DNA of 64,000 nucleotides from Annona cherimola (Eukaryota; Streptophyta; Magnoliopsida; Magnoliales; Annonaceae). Of this stretch, positions 1 through 12,449 are shown one piece after another. Location of the stretch: positions 84,459,221 through 84,523,220 of the forward strand of contig CM059973.1 in NCBI GenBank assembly GCA_030490835.1, given 5' to 3'. Under the pieces are notes generated by a model, which saw only the letters and a program-made list of their open reading frames with translations, was not told the DNA's origin and did no database searches. Made by a program: the position numbers and the translations under genes. Numbering within the stretch: position 1 is the first letter of the stretch; every line of letters starts with the position of its first letter.

Positions 1-187
1 ATTACTATTTTTCAAGAGCATATGAATCAAGAGCATGTGAATCATACAACAGATTGTTTTCAATTCTAGTTAATACATTTCATCATTCTTCTTCTATGCT
101 GGGCCAATGCCCACATGAAATACTGGCATAGAAGAGGGAGCCATTATAAGAAACGAAATTTATATCAAATGCAAAGCAATTTCATAC

Positions 188-1940
188 CTTCCATGTAGAA
201 TATTGATATCATCTTTGGTAGAATTTGGCCACATGTCGAGCTCAATTACTCGAACACCTCTGTTCAGTGCCTTAATGATGGGAACGTCACTACAATCACT
301 GCTTAGTTGGTTCCCAGTTAGATAGGAATTATGCCCAGTATAGATATAGTAATGGGATAGTGGAGCACTCATATCTTGATGAACCTAGAGTAAGAACATT
401 ATGAAAGAGTAAGCACATTATCAAATATAAGCCATCAATTAGAATTTGAATAGTTCCAATCTACATGTATGCAGCAAAGATCAACCTGGAAAAACATGGG
501 AAAATTAGAAATGGTAAAACATGCATGCCCACCCATGCAAACATGGAGAGAGAGGTAGGTGATAGGACATCAAATTGTGGGATCTGGAACCCTTCTAACC
601 AGCTTGAAGCAAATACATCCCTACTTTTACAAGTTCAGATCCTTCCAATTTGAAGGGTCACATGAATGACTAACATATCCTCAGCAGAATCGGACACCCA
701 CAAAGTACGGGACAGCAGACCATTTGATTGTACAGATCAAAGGCCTCCTAATCATGTCAGAAACATGCCAACATCCCAACTCACCATGTTAAATACAGTC
801 TCTAGCAAACTAGGCCAGAACAATTTGCCGATAAATAACGCTAGGGCGATTTCTCATCACAGCACCCAATCCATAGGAATTTTGAATAGAAACTCTGAAG
901 AGGGCTTAAGCAGCCAGAAAATGTCACTCCGTTTTGATATTCTGGCCGCTTAAATTGTCAAAAATGTTGAAGAAAGAAGAAAACTCGGGAGGATGCTGCC
1001 AGGATTGTCATCTTTTTAGAATCCAAAAACATCCATCTCAACTGGGCTTCCTATTCCCGTCTGAGATAGATACTCAGCACCGGAGCACATACAATCATGT
1101 TCTTCTAGCCAGCAGCAATCAGAAAATAAACATCGTGACAAGATACAATGGAGAACAAAAACAGTTGTGCTGCCCTCGCCAGCCAGTTATCAGAACTCTA
1201 CAGTTCTCACAATGCTGACAGCTTCAAGAAGCCAAAAGGAAGGCAACAAAAAAGAAACAGAAAAACAAAACAAAAAACTAATTATACAAATAACAACTTC
1301 TTCCACAATTCGGGAGGAGGGGTACGAGGAAAAAATCGAGAAATTGCTTCCGTAATTTCTTTTTAATCCAGTTATCCGATACATAACATACTTAAATCAG
1401 CATTAAGAAAAGAAGACGTTTTTAGTTTAGTCCATGAAGAAAAACTACTGTGCATCCAACGAACAACAGTTGAAAGACACGATAGTTGAAAAAATTAAGT
1501 CAGCACTAAGAAAAGAAGACATCTTCATTTACTCCCCGAACAAAAACCATCTTCCGATCAGCAGCTTGCTAGATCTTCGAAGAGAGAACGAAAAGGAAAA
1601 GAGGCAAGAGGTTTTGAAGGATGCTCACCCCACGTTTGGTATCGAGAGGCAGATTGGAATCACCGAAGAGGTAACGGAAGAAGGCCTCGAGATTGAGACC
1701 CTTTCCTTGGAAAATGTTGAGGTGCTTGAACTCCCGGAGGCTGTCGATCACGGCCTGAGCGTCCTCTTTCGTGGCATTCTTCTCCCCCTGATACTCCGTC
1801 AGAAACCTCTGCACGTCATCCACCCCCATCGCTCCATTGACGGCGAACTGGTCGAAGACGGCCTTGATTTCCGCCGGGGGATCAACGGGCCCGCGCTTGA
1901 ATTTCCGGCGGAAGCACAAGCAAACCCTGTATGTCGTCAT
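188..1940 (-). CDS. Phosphoinositide-specific phospholipase C, N-terminal part (gene continues beyond the left edge)
   Basis: Two exons are visible: exon 1 at 1940-1629 (start [14 protein letters not shown], residues 1-104) and exon 2 at 384-188 (residues 105-169 plus two bases). Exon 1 encodes the EF-hand-like N-terminal module of plant PLCs. Exon 2 encodes the start of the catalytic X box, with [13 protein letters not shown] (first catalytic His) and NILHGR (second catalytic His). The donor after exon 1 reads GGG|GTGAGC and the acceptor CTCTAG|GTTCATCAAG; the junction is phase 0. Exon 2 is 197 bp, exactly as in the complete PLC at 52664-59716, and ends in the same split Arg codon (AG|G). 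Family role: cytosolic or plasma-membrane hydrolysis of PtdIns4P and PtdIns(4,5)P2, Ca2+ dependent. The rest of X, the Y and the C2 domain lie outside the window, so intactness cannot be judged. The 1.24-kb intron 1 holds no other gene. Confidence 0.93.
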
Positions 1941-2014
1941 CTTCGTCGCTGGAAGAAGCCGGAGATGGGCGGCGATCGGAAGTTTGCTACTGGTTTTTCG
2001 CTGCTAGCTTGCGA

Positions 2015-2024
2015 GTATTTATCA
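2015..2024 (-). promoter_or_regulatory. Possible TATA box of the left PLC gene
   Basis: On the minus strand this reads TGATAAATAC, about 75-84 bp upstream of the ATG at 1940, a normal distance for a plant TATA element with a short leader. The surrounding 1950-2120 is GC-rich. Position and resemblance only. Confidence 0.4.
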
Positions 2025-2153
2025 CGCTGCCGCGAGACGGAGACTACCGGGATTGTTCGTAACGCGGGTTGCACGCTCTCTCAGCCACTCGCGCTGTCAG
2101 CTCGCCCCGTCGGCTAAATCCCGATCCGATCTTCGGTTCTTGTTCTATTCTGG

Positions 2154-2537
2154 AAGTGTTTGGATAAAAAATAATTAATTAATTAATTTCAAATTTTCAA
2201 TTTCAAATTTTTTATCATTTTAATTACTTTATTTTTAATTATTTATTTATATATTTTTTATATAATTACTACTTTTCAATCACTTTTATGTCATTACTTA
2301 TCCACAAAATGTTTTATCCAAAAATTTTAACACTTTTTAAACGCACATTTAAAACGGATAAAATAAAAAATGTAATTAAAATTTTTCAATTTCGAATTTT
2401 TTATTCATCATAATTACTTTATTTTAATTAATTATTTATATCTTTTTATATAATTACTACTTTTCAATTACTTTTATGCCATTATTCATTCACAAAACGT
2501 TTTATTTAAAAATTTTAGCACTTTTTAAACACACCTT
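2154..2537. repeat. Two direct copies of an AT-rich ~188-bp unit with MITE-like ends
   Basis: The stretch containing TATAATTACTACTTTTCAAT occurs at about 2261 and again at about 2449, with matching flanks including CACAAAA(T/C)GTTTTAT and ACTTTTTAAACGCAC/ACTTTTTAAACACAC. The outer ends, AAGTGTTTGGATAAA and TTTTTAAACACACCTT, are roughly inverted, suggesting a MITE duplicated in tandem. It lies just upstream of the left PLC promoter. Confidence 0.6.
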
Positions 2538-2540
2538 CTA

Positions 2541-4131
2541 ATTTAAAGAGAATAAGAATAATAAAAAAAAAAGATCGCGAGAAAACAGGGTAAAAATAAA
2601 GAGAAGCAAAATGACATTTAATTTTTTTTTGATAGTGAAAATGACATTAAATTTGATTCTTACCCTAGGTCTTTCTATTAGCCACTTAATTTTTCCATTT
2701 AATTGAATAAATATTTCGGCTTCTAAGATCTACGGACCGACAAGAAGCTATTGGGCTGGGATGAGGAGAGAAGCCCACGTTGCCCAATTGGCTTCTGCCA
2801 TCTTTTTGCTGCAGAAGTGCTAAAAAGGTAGGATGAAATATACACATATTATTTTATTTTCCCTCAGTAGATTGGAAGCCGGCACTCCTTGGTCGACTCT
2901 CCCGGCGTACGCTGGCCCGCGCGCCGACATTGCTTTCTCTCCGTGAAAGAAGAGGAATCGACGGGCCGAAGGAAATGCACTCACGAAAGGCATCGTCGTC
3001 GGGTGCTGCGGGTTCTCATGTCTTCTGTTGATGGGCCCCGCAGTGCGACCGAGCCGTATAGCTACCAGCCACTCAGCCAGTCCGCCTAACAGCCAGCCCC
3101 CGTTGAATTGGAAAGGGATTAGCTAGTGGCTTCGCTCCTTCAAGAAAATGCGTGGTTTTGTCTCCATGCACACGAAGCTGGAAAGGGCCCCGGTGGATAA
3201 AACCACGTTGCGTCACCCCACCCACGTCTTCTCCATCTCTCGTCATTGGCTTCATGCCTTGTTTAACGGAACGCTGCACGTCGATAGAAATCATAGAATA
3301 TTCCTCGGAAGTAATTCACTGCTTACTAGTGATATCTGATATGTGTGAAAAGATAGAAGGAAAAATAGAATTTTTTTAAAAAAATTATGATAGTAATATA
3401 ATATCATAAAAGTAGTAAAACGAAAATAAATAAAATAGTGTTGTAAGAAAACGATCAGATTATAAAAGTAAAAATAAAAAAAAATTAAGATAGTTAAGGT
3501 ATTTAAAATATTCCCGCCAATTTTTACCCGACTGTCGACACTGCTTGAACATGTTTCCTTGACATTATTCGTTACGTGTTTGACATTTTGACTCTTTGCC
3601 GTTTTCAAGACATCATCGATTCGCCTGTGTAAAATGAACACAACGTTACATAGGAAAGGTTAATCAAAGCCTTTTTCTAATTTCACCTATCCATTTGACA
3701 TGGAACCTCGTACAGATACTAATTTGCGGGCTCACGCAGAGGGAAAGGCTTCCACTGTATTTGCAGCTTTTTGGGGATGATTCAATCTAAAGAAGCTTCG
3801 CCGTCGCCGCTCCTTAATTTTGTAGTGTTGAGAAAATTACGCGAAACAGGAAAGCTCGGCCGAAAAAGTGTTGCTATAAGCAGAAAGCCTTTCTAAATAT
3901 TATACATATACCTATATGTGCTGACAATAATAATGGTAGTGACAGTAATGATTTTCTTCAATAATTTATTAGAAATTGCAACATCATGATGCGTTCCTTT
4001 TACGAGTAATTTAGAAGATGATTAGACTTACCACGACAACTTCTTACACTAGGACAAATCATTTTTAGTGCCTGATCATCAATATGCATGCACACGTTTG
4101 AGATTCTTTGCTACACGCACGGGACTACAAA
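2541..4131. other. Intergenic stretch without a recognised gene
   Basis: AT-rich sequence apart from a more GC-rich block at about 2870-3290. ORFs in that block are short and overlap in several frames, with no family motif and no convincing splice structure. It separates the left PLC 5' end from the peroxidase 3' end. Confidence 0.6.
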
Positions 4132-6856
4132 TCAAGAGTACTGCTCTGGATTAACAAAGCGGCAATCCTTTCTTATCTCGCCAAGGTCACCTGTAAGAGG
4201 ATTGTTCTCCGACAGCAGAATCATGGCCGCGGCGAACCGCTCGCGGAAGTAATCGTTGTCAGCAGCCATCTTCTCTACGTATGAGGATGTGGAGTTATGC
4301 GAAGTGAGCTGCTGATCGACTAAAAGCAGACCTTTGTGGCTCAGCAGGTTCTTGTAGTACATGTTATCGAGTAGCATGGGCGTCATTCGATCGTTTCGGG
4401 AGTACTCCACGGCCCTCGGGTCGGGGTGCGGAGATGGGCAGCGGCGTTTAAGGTAGTCGGCGTACTGAGGATCGAGGGTGGGATCGGTGTCTGGATAGAG
4501 CCTTTTTACCAGATTTACGCAGTGGACCCGGCCAACTGAATGCGCGCCTGACCAAATACGGACCATTGAATTATCACAACAACGTTAGTTCGCATCATTA
4601 ATTTGTTTGGACAAGAGAATAATAAAAGCACATGATATCGGGAACCGCATAAATGGCTGTACGGGTCTTCGAATGGCTTTTTTTCCGTTGAACATGTAAG
4701 TTTTTCTAAGTTTTCAATTTATAATCTCCGAATTTTCATTTTACCAATAAGCTCCCCTTTAAGTGATTTATTGGGTGTGTTTTGTAAATAAAAAATTCAC
4801 AGAATTTTTCCACACACTTATTCATACACCAGCCTACCTAAAATAATCTTTAGGAATCAACAATCATCGCGTCAAAATAAATTATTTGTCGAATACATCA
4901 TGCGTTTGACTTGTATCAGTTATTTATTTGAGATCTGAGATCTTTCAGACAGCTGTTGCCAATCTTATTTGAGATTATCGAGATCTTTTAGACAGCTGTT
5001 GCTAATTAAAAGATTCCATGAAGCCAAGTTTGGATTTTTCTATCAGATAGACTCTCACCCAATGGCAAAATTTCTCTCGCCATTCTCGTGGACTTGAGTT
5101 TCATCCGAATCCCTGTTATTGGCACCAATGTTTAGAAAACTAGACCAGACTGCCCGGTCTGCTATTCAACTGGTGAAACAGTGAAAGACTGGCCAGCCAG
5201 TGTGTAAAAACGGTTTGGATGAGGCTTAACGAATAAGGGAAAATTCTTCTCATATAAATAATATTTGTAGTTAATTTTCTATATCCCTACAATATTTCGT
5301 AAATTCCTTTATTGTCAATAAGATTTCATTCTAAATTCCTTTCAAGTTCATGTCTTCAGCAGAACAATTATTTTTCATAATGAAAAGACAATTTTGCCCA
5401 TTTGAAATTTCATAATTGAGACGATTCGACCCTAATATCCCTAATATGATTCAATTAGTTATTAATATGTTGCATTGAATGACTCAAAAGTCATATTAAA
5501 GTTGAATCATTTAAATTAGGAAAATTTTAAAAGATCAAAATCGTCTTTTCAGTGGTAAGATAATAGTTGTGTTGACAGCATAAGTATAATAAAAATTTAA
5601 GGTCAAATGTCATGGGCATAAGATAAATTAATAAACAATATAGATATATTAAGAATAAAGAGCAAGCATTATGAATATAAAATGAATTTTCCCAGCCAAT
5701 AACGATCACTTTTGGTCACGCCATGTGGCATCCCAATTCCAAAGGCATGAGCCCCACACGTTTGGGCAGTTGGGCTTCCTAGCCCAAAGCACCGTGGTCT
5801 TAAAAAAGTAGCCCAGTAAAAGTGTCACGTGTCTCACGAGGGATGGAATTTGGACACTTCAAGCGCCCCTTTCCAACCCATCCCAGATGGAATCGGATTC
5901 TTGCTCAAAGGGAACCACAAGGTTCACTGTCATAGCGGATCATTGGGTTCATAATATGCTTGTCACCATCCTACACAACCCTATTCGTTTAACATCTTAA
6001 TTGAATTTAGGCTGAAAATGGATCAACAATTATATATATTTCATATATTCAAAATATTATTCACTCACATATATTTCATAAATAATCAACTGTCCAAAAT
6101 TATTAATACAACTAGTAAGCCAAAACTACTTTCTTGTAGGGCTCCGTCACTTTCATATATTTAAAGTTTTTTATTATTATATCTTTACACTATCTCTTGA
6201 TCTTTTATATCTCTTACACCTCGATTATACCTAAATAATCTTTCCATTTTTCTAACTAATTACAACTGTACAACCGACTGTGGCGGCAGTAGATCAACCC
6301 TACCACAGTGGTAAACAAAAGCTCCGAGCAGAGTTAAGCTAAGAACGTGGATTAACTAGGCTAAGCCCCTGGTCACTTCATATAAAAAAAAAAAAAAAAA
6401 AAATTACTACAAGGCATGATATCAAATCATCATTAATCTATACATGTTGCATCCCACCCAAAAATAATTGAATCGTAAGATACGTAGCCAAAAAAATTAG
6501 GAATATTGAAATCTAGCAGCTGATCAAGGACAGAGAATAAATAGGATCCAGGAAGATACCCAACAGAGCAACCGTTCCTTCTGCATCAATGCCCATCGAT
6601 TGAAACCGGGAGAGGACCACAGACATGCTGTCATTATGCTGCGGGATGAAGTCTGCTACTTCTGCAGGATGGCTTTCCTTGCTGTCCCTTCTCCCCGTTT
6701 TCATGTTAATTTCGGGTCCCCCTAACTGCCAAATGGACGAAAGTATTATTTGCATAATCTACTCTTTAAATTTTCGCTTCTGTGAGTATCGTGGCCAGAA
6801 ATGTGTCGCTAGTTGATGTGTGCATGGAAATGTTCTAAATACGCTTCCCTTGGCTA

Positions 6857-6901
<45 letters not shown>

Positions 6902-9587
6902 TTGGGGTTCATTTGTCTTATATATACTAAAAGTTCTAATAAACTAAATTTACCAAGTTGCACGCCACCAGGCACCAGCGTGAGGAGGAATATCAGGAGA
7001 GTTGGTTGGTTTGTTGTGTTTCAGTGCTGATCTGTCGTTTTCAGATACACGTACAGGTCAGATGAGCATTGGCTATCAAGGCGAGGTGTGCCACTCATGT
7101 TGGTCGATGGGAGACATTAATTAGGTTGAGAACTGAAACCAAGATGAGTTGTTTTTATGACATAAATAAAGTTTAGGTTCTATTTTACGGCATGTCCCTT
7201 AATCTTGTAAGCTAGTCTGGGATATGATTAGGCTGAAAACCCTGAGCCAGTGGTAGCATTTTGGAAAAGTATTATGGTGGTTATAATCGTTAGATGTTAA
7301 ATCATGCAGTGGGAAATGGAAAACAGAGATAATGATGGAAATCTTAAGGTTGAGATAGATGCATTGGGATAATCTAATAAGGAATGAAGAAAATTAAAAA
7401 TGTTCCAAATAAGAAATTCAAATCCAACACCAGTGGATATGCTGCGTATGACCAGGGTGAAATCTGTGAGTTGTCCTAAACGTTGCTGCTGGTGCCAATA
7501 TTATTGTGAACTTTTGGTCCCCCTCAGCAATTTGAAGGCCTGGAAATTGAGGATGAAAGGTGTCCCCAGACAAATTTGATTTAATAGCAACATCTGCTAG
7601 ATTTGTTGTTGTTGTTATCATCCTTTCAACTTCAACATAAAGAAAGGGATATGTGTGTATATATATGTAATATGAAAAATGTTCCAGTGTATGCAACTGC
7701 ACCGTGCAGTCCATGCACTGTGGGTCCCATTTGATCATGAATGAAAAATTCACCCTACTCATTGTATTTAGAATGGTTCACTTTATTAACATACAAATTT
7801 TCATTTAAATCCAACATGTGTATGATACCCATCTTAAAATGATTCAAAATCAATGTAATAAAATAATTTAACGTAAATATCAAGTTTAAAGTGGTATTTT
7901 CAACATCTAAATCATCTAAAGTATAATTTTTATATAGATAAATGATTGTATAAAGTTTTAGTGTAATCTAATATGTGTGTGACTCATTTTACAGCGGACT
8001 ACAGTTTGTCTACACATGATCGGATTTTTATATATATAAATAATATGGGAACAAGTTAAATGTTTATAGGGGATGTTTAAAATTCAAAATAAATAGTAGC
8101 ATTTTTATTTTCAAAATTCAAAAAAATTAAAATTAAAATTATAAAATTGCATGTATTAGTGCAAAAAATCAAAACATGGATCATGTGTTTGCAGTGAATC
8201 GCCCCCCATCCTTTTTTGAATGCCAGTGCATAAAAATATGAACGGTATCAATTTTCCATGTATCATAGACTAATTTTGGTGCATCAATCTCTCCCCTTAC
8301 ATATCGAGCTAAGTTGGATTTTCATCAACCTCTTTATTTTCTCTTTTTGTCTTTTTTTTTTCTTTATCAAATCTCTTAAGAGTCATTCCACTTTACCCCA
8401 AAAGTAAGGCGGAGTAATTTTCTTTTACACTTATAACTGAATACGTAGCTACTTCTACAACCGACGCAAGATAACCCAACAAATATGAGGTTTTTTTTTT
8501 TTTTTTTTTCTTTCAACAAAGAATTCCAAGTCACTTTTGTTTTAAGAGGAAAGTGAGACTTGCTAATAATGTCTTTGAATGAAATCACTTACCATGACAA
8601 CGCCATCTCGAGCTGAAAGGGCAATGATATCGGCGCAAGAGACAGTCATGGGGCACTCGCTTTCGAGCGCATTCTTGATAGTATTAATGTACTTGAAGTT
8701 TCTCATTCCAAAGTTTCTATCAGAATCCTTCTCCGAAGCCTTTCCATCCACTGCATCTAGCAAGAGCGAAGCGTCACATGACTGCAAAAAGCAAGTAGAA
8801 CATACGCAGATTAATTTAGGTAAATTTACATATATAGATAAAGAGATAGAGAGGGGGTGGGGGGATCACCTTGACCATGCAGTCATGGAAAAGATTCCTG
8901 AGCCACGAGACAGCCGTATTACCGTGCTTTTGGTACAGTGTCTTGACCTGTTCCGTGACAATCCGCTCTGCTCTGGGGCAACTCTCTGAGTAATGATTCA
9001 GTCTCAGTTCACTTCTCCCTACAATGCGCAGCACCAACCTAGAGTCATTTACTACCATAGAATGACACTTTGCTGCGTCAGAAACTGTTTGGCAGGAAAC
9101 CAGGCTGGTCTCCTTGCTGCCCATTTAGCCCATTTGCTCCTGTCAGACCATTTTCAGAGCTTATGGGCCTCACAGAGCTTGAGCGCCATGCGCTGAGGTG
9201 GACATCCTTTTCCTACCCAATTGTCTGGTTCACATAATGGTCAGATATCAGCGGTTAAAAGCAAGTCATGGGAAAAGTTGAGCTTGCCACAAACATCAAG
9301 TAATTGCTGCTGAGATAGGCCGATAGAACTAATACATCAAACTATGACAATGAAACAATAAAGACTTTTTTTTTTTAATTATTGGTGAAACGATAAATAC
9401 TATTACTAGCAAGAAAGGATGAAAATGGAGGATACACAAGGGACTTTTTCCCCCTTTGAACTTTTATCTGAAATTAAGTGAACAAATGGGAGGAACAGAA
9501 ACATCCATCCATTTGGCCAAAAATGGTAAAGGATTTACCAATGGAGAAGAGCAACAGCAGGGCAGCAATGAGAGGAAAAATTCTCAT
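4132..9587 (-). CDS. Class III secretory peroxidase, PER21/PER42-like, complete
   Basis: Five exons keep frame: 9587-9539, 9018-8870, 8781-8593, 6725-6560, 4547-4132 (969 bp, 322 residues plus stop). Exon 1 encodes a signal peptide (MRIFPLIAALLLLFSI); the mature chain probably starts near ELRLNHYSESCP. Catalytic residues are present: distal Arg57 and His61 in WLRNLFHDC, proximal His187 in VALLGAHSVGR. Eight conserved cysteines are found (30, 63, 68, ECP, SCAD, HC, RCP, DCR), enough for the four family disulfides. All introns are GT-AG. The 166-bp exon 4 and the phase-1 intron splitting the Gly codon before AHSVGR look typical of the family. Class III peroxidases are haem enzymes of the wall and vacuole that use H2O2 to oxidise phenolics. 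The phrases GNTAVSWLRNLFHDC and NPLTGDLGEIRKDCRFVN resemble the Arabidopsis PER21/PER42 type from memory. Introns 3 and 4 are long (about 1.9 and 2.0 kb); intron 3 carries a MITE arm. Confidence 0.93.
6265..6401 (+). repeat. Possible SINE-like retroposon with poly(A) tail in peroxidase intron 4
   Basis: About 115 bp of moderate GC, including AGCTCCGAGCAGAGTTAAGC, ends in a run of about 20 A at 6381-6401. The phrase loosely recalls the internal control region of 5S rRNA (CTCCG..AGTTAAGC). I found no perfect target site duplication. The element class is uncertain. Confidence 0.3.
6857..6902. repeat. (TTA)n microsatellite
   Basis: About fifteen uninterrupted ATT/TTA units in peroxidase intron 3. 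A shorter run of the same type lies at about 50440-50465. Confidence 0.95.
7690..8030. mobile_element. Single arm related to the 43.7-44.5 kb palindromic MITE
   Basis: The order TTTGATCATGAAT, CTACTCATTGTATTTAGAAT, ATTTTCAT, AATGTAATAAAATA, TTTAAAGTGGT, GATAAATGATTGTATAAA and AATATGTGTG follows the left arm of the large palindrome at 43742-44082. It looks like a diverged half-copy in peroxidase intron 3. Termini are not defined. Confidence 0.6.
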
Positions 9588-9650
9588 GTTGCCAGAGGAG
9601 AGTTTGTATTAGTTATACTGATTTCTCTCCCCAGACCACTCACCTCGTCT

Positions 9651-9660
9651 CTATTTATTG
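9651..9660 (-). promoter_or_regulatory. Possible TATA box of the peroxidase gene
   Basis: Minus strand CAATAAATAG, about 65-75 bp upstream of the ATG at 9587. Support comes from position and base composition only. Confidence 0.4.
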
Positions 9661-10379
9661 AAGAATAAGAGTGATTTGGAGTGAGGGAGAGAGAAACTGA
9701 ACTGATGAGGAATCCCAGCCCAGGAATGTCGCGTTGCCCACCAGCCCGCTATCTTTGACATTTTGGTTAATCCACTTACTGCTCCTCTACACTGACCCAC
9801 AGATGCTATTGGCAATCCCAGGAAAACAGGGATTCTCCCCACCCAGTCTTGCATTGAGAGAATATCATTTAGTGACAAGAAAAAAATTATACAAACAGCA
9901 GTATATTCTCTATACAGCATCATTGCCAATTTTCCAACCCCAATCTTACCCATCATAATGGTGGAGGTATTGCAACCAGCGCCTTGGAAAGTAGTATGCA
10001 CGGCGGGCATGTTTGCCTATATTGGAGGGTTTAAACTTCCCCACTCGTAGTCCCCCCAATTATTGTGGGGGTTTTAATTTCCCTCTAGTGAAGAGGGTTT
10101 GTAGGAATTTTCTTTCATATTGTGAGGATTTAGAATGTACTTGACTGTGTCCTCTTGTATATAAGAGATAAAAAAAATGATCGAGGTATTATTTTCCGTC
10201 CTATAAGTTGAAGACAAAAGTTTCATGTTGGACAACTGATTCAGTCGTGTCCTAGGCCTATTTTGCGAATGCCATCCATTTTTCTCACCATCCATTTTAC
10301 TCTGTGGAGTTAAATAACACAACCGACTATTTGGTAGCTGGTCACTCAAAAATGAAAGGGTTATTTAATACGGACCCCG

Positions 10380-10570
10380 ATCTGGGTTGTTAGTGCACCC
10401 GCTTGCATAATTTTTTTTTAAAAAAAGTGTTAATTTAAGTGTATCTAACACATAAATTTAGGTTATACCATTTTTAGATGTGTATATAGATTTTTCGAAT
10501 TTTTAAATACCATGTATTTTAGTCATTTTCAAAGATAGTACTTTACTTATATGCAACTTTTTTTTTCTCT
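10380..10570. mobile_element. Solo arm of the foldback MITE family
   Basis: Contains TTAGTGCACCCGCTTGCAT, then AAGTGTATCTAACACATAAA, ACCATTTTTAGATGTGTATA and ATTTTAGTCATTTTC. This is the order seen in the arms of elements at 24312-24689 and 38587-38955. Only one arm is recognisable. Confidence 0.55.
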
Positions 10571-11318
10571 TTTCTTTCTTTTATATATAATGATTAAAAA
10601 GGCCACCTTTTTCAACTAATAAACCAACAGGTGCCTATATATAATTAAGATTTTTTCCTTAGGCATACCATGAAGCATTTGCAACGAATCTCTTTCCCAC
10701 AAATCTTCAACAAAGAACTTCATCTTTCTGAAACAACAATTATGATTATCGATATTAAATTTCTTGGATGACAGTGAATAAGAACATTGAGAACCAAAAT
10801 TTTTGTTTTCATTTATAATTGTTAATGAATAATTTTATCGACTTATTGTATGAAAGTATATTTTAAAACTTCGGTAACAAAAAATAATTGAAAAATCGTA
10901 GAAGCAGTTAGAGTGCTTCAAAGGATCCCATCCGAGCCTATACATATGCTCATTCACAATGATTATGTGGTGCCTATTGGCTGATATATAGCAGCCCAAC
11001 CGCCTCACACCATCAAAGTGGGTTGGACATGAAAGCGACAAGCATTCCATTTCAGATGTGCCAAGGAGTGAAAAAGAAGAAACAGGTGGGCCTGCAACAA
11101 CAACTGACGAAAGGGATGGAGTCCACTTAAGCAATAAAATATTATTTTATTATTAGAAATCTCTAGTTTTTGCACCAGTGAGGCTTTTCGTTATTCAAAT
11201 TTTAAATATAGTTAATAAATTTGTGGGTGGTGGAGGGGAGAGATGATGTGCATGTGAGGCTGTGTAGTCAAACAAGAAACTACAGTCAGCCACCATTAGC
11301 ACTGCCCATCCATAATTA

Positions 11319-11599
11319 GGGTGTGTTTGACAATGGGTATAAAATATCAAGTTAAAACTTTTTAATGTAAAACTTTTCACTCTCCATAACTATTATATTT
11401 TTTAATTATTTTTTCACATTTTTCTTTACAATTGCCCTACTTTTTAATCATTTCTATACAATTACCTATACAACTAACCTATCCATTTTAACTTCATCCT
11501 CTTAACTCCTCATCATTACCCCTCTCATATCACATCATCTAACAACTTTTACTCTATAAAATTTTTCACCAAAAATTTTATCCATTCCCAAACACACCC
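11319..11599. mobile_element. Tourist-like MITE (281 bp)
   Basis: Ends are GGGTGTGTTTG and CAAACACACCC, perfect inverted repeats of 11 bp. The flanks are TTA on the left and TAA on the right, near the TWA target of PIF/Harbinger elements, so the duplication is imperfect or has mutated. The body (CACTCTCCATAACTATTAT, ATTTCTATACAATTACC, TCCTCATCATTACCCCTCTC) recurs in related copies near 24.0, 37.1, 37.5, 50.7 and 62.9 kb in either orientation. There is no coding capacity. Confidence 0.8.
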
Positions 11600-12449
11600 T
11601 AAATAAAGTTAAAACGAGTGGTGAGGACGGATTTTAGTTGCTTTTCACACCATTGTCAATCCCATGAGGAGGACGGGACATGGATCTTATCGCAATCCCA
11701 TAAGTCGATAATTATTTAATTCTTAATAATACACTTGTGGCCATTCATTTGCCACTTTGGCAGCTGAGCAGGCTTTGGTGGCTTGGGTGCATTGCCCAAA
11801 GCCAGTGCTGTAGTTGGGACTATCCAAGTGACCGGCACGCATGCGCTAAAGGCACCATCCATGATGATTCTTGAATTCCTATCCAATAATGCGATGGAAT
11901 AGGGATGCTGGAGTTTTGCATATTCATACCTCAGGTACTGCAATGCAATTATTTGACCCTTTTAGTCTCGCTTTTGCACGAAATGATTCTATGCTTGAAA
12001 AAAGAAAATGCAACATCGTACGAGTAAATTCATTTTTAGCAGGATAAAAATGCCCTTTCCTAGCAGTAGTGTCAATTTATTGGAATATTCCCAACCATAC
12101 TGCAGTGTAATACACTTCTACCGTTTAACCTCATTTCACCACTGGTTCTCAGGTCGCCAGGAGTGGAGCTATAGGTACCATGAAGCTGGAGATCCATTAA
12201 CTAAAGAAGGATGATTCAAAGACAATTTCGAGAGATGAAAGGCATGCTTATTGATTTGTCTCCTAAACTAAAATCGAAACAATTGTCTTAGCGCGGTAGG
12301 CGTCATTAACACTTCTCTGACTGTTTTCTATTTTGATGGTTAGATGAATTAGCTCACAAATCCTGTTCTAGTCAGACACTAGTTAATTAGTGAAACATTC
12401 CGCTTTGAGGATGCAGGAAAACAGCCACAGGCTGCCTTCCATGTCTACC

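Larger units (their letters stand above)
9661..12449. other. Intergenic region between peroxidase promoter and TMEM209-like 3' end
   Basis: No coding region is supported. It holds the peroxidase upstream region, a foldback-type arm at about 10380-10570 and a Tourist-like MITE at 11319-11599. Short ORFs at 10835-11134 and 11716-11943 show no family motif. Confidence 0.6.

Noticed and set aside
1434..2117. 227-codon plus-strand ORF
   Set aside because: It is the complement of PLC exon 1 and its GC-rich leader; the minus strand carries the recognised family motifs.
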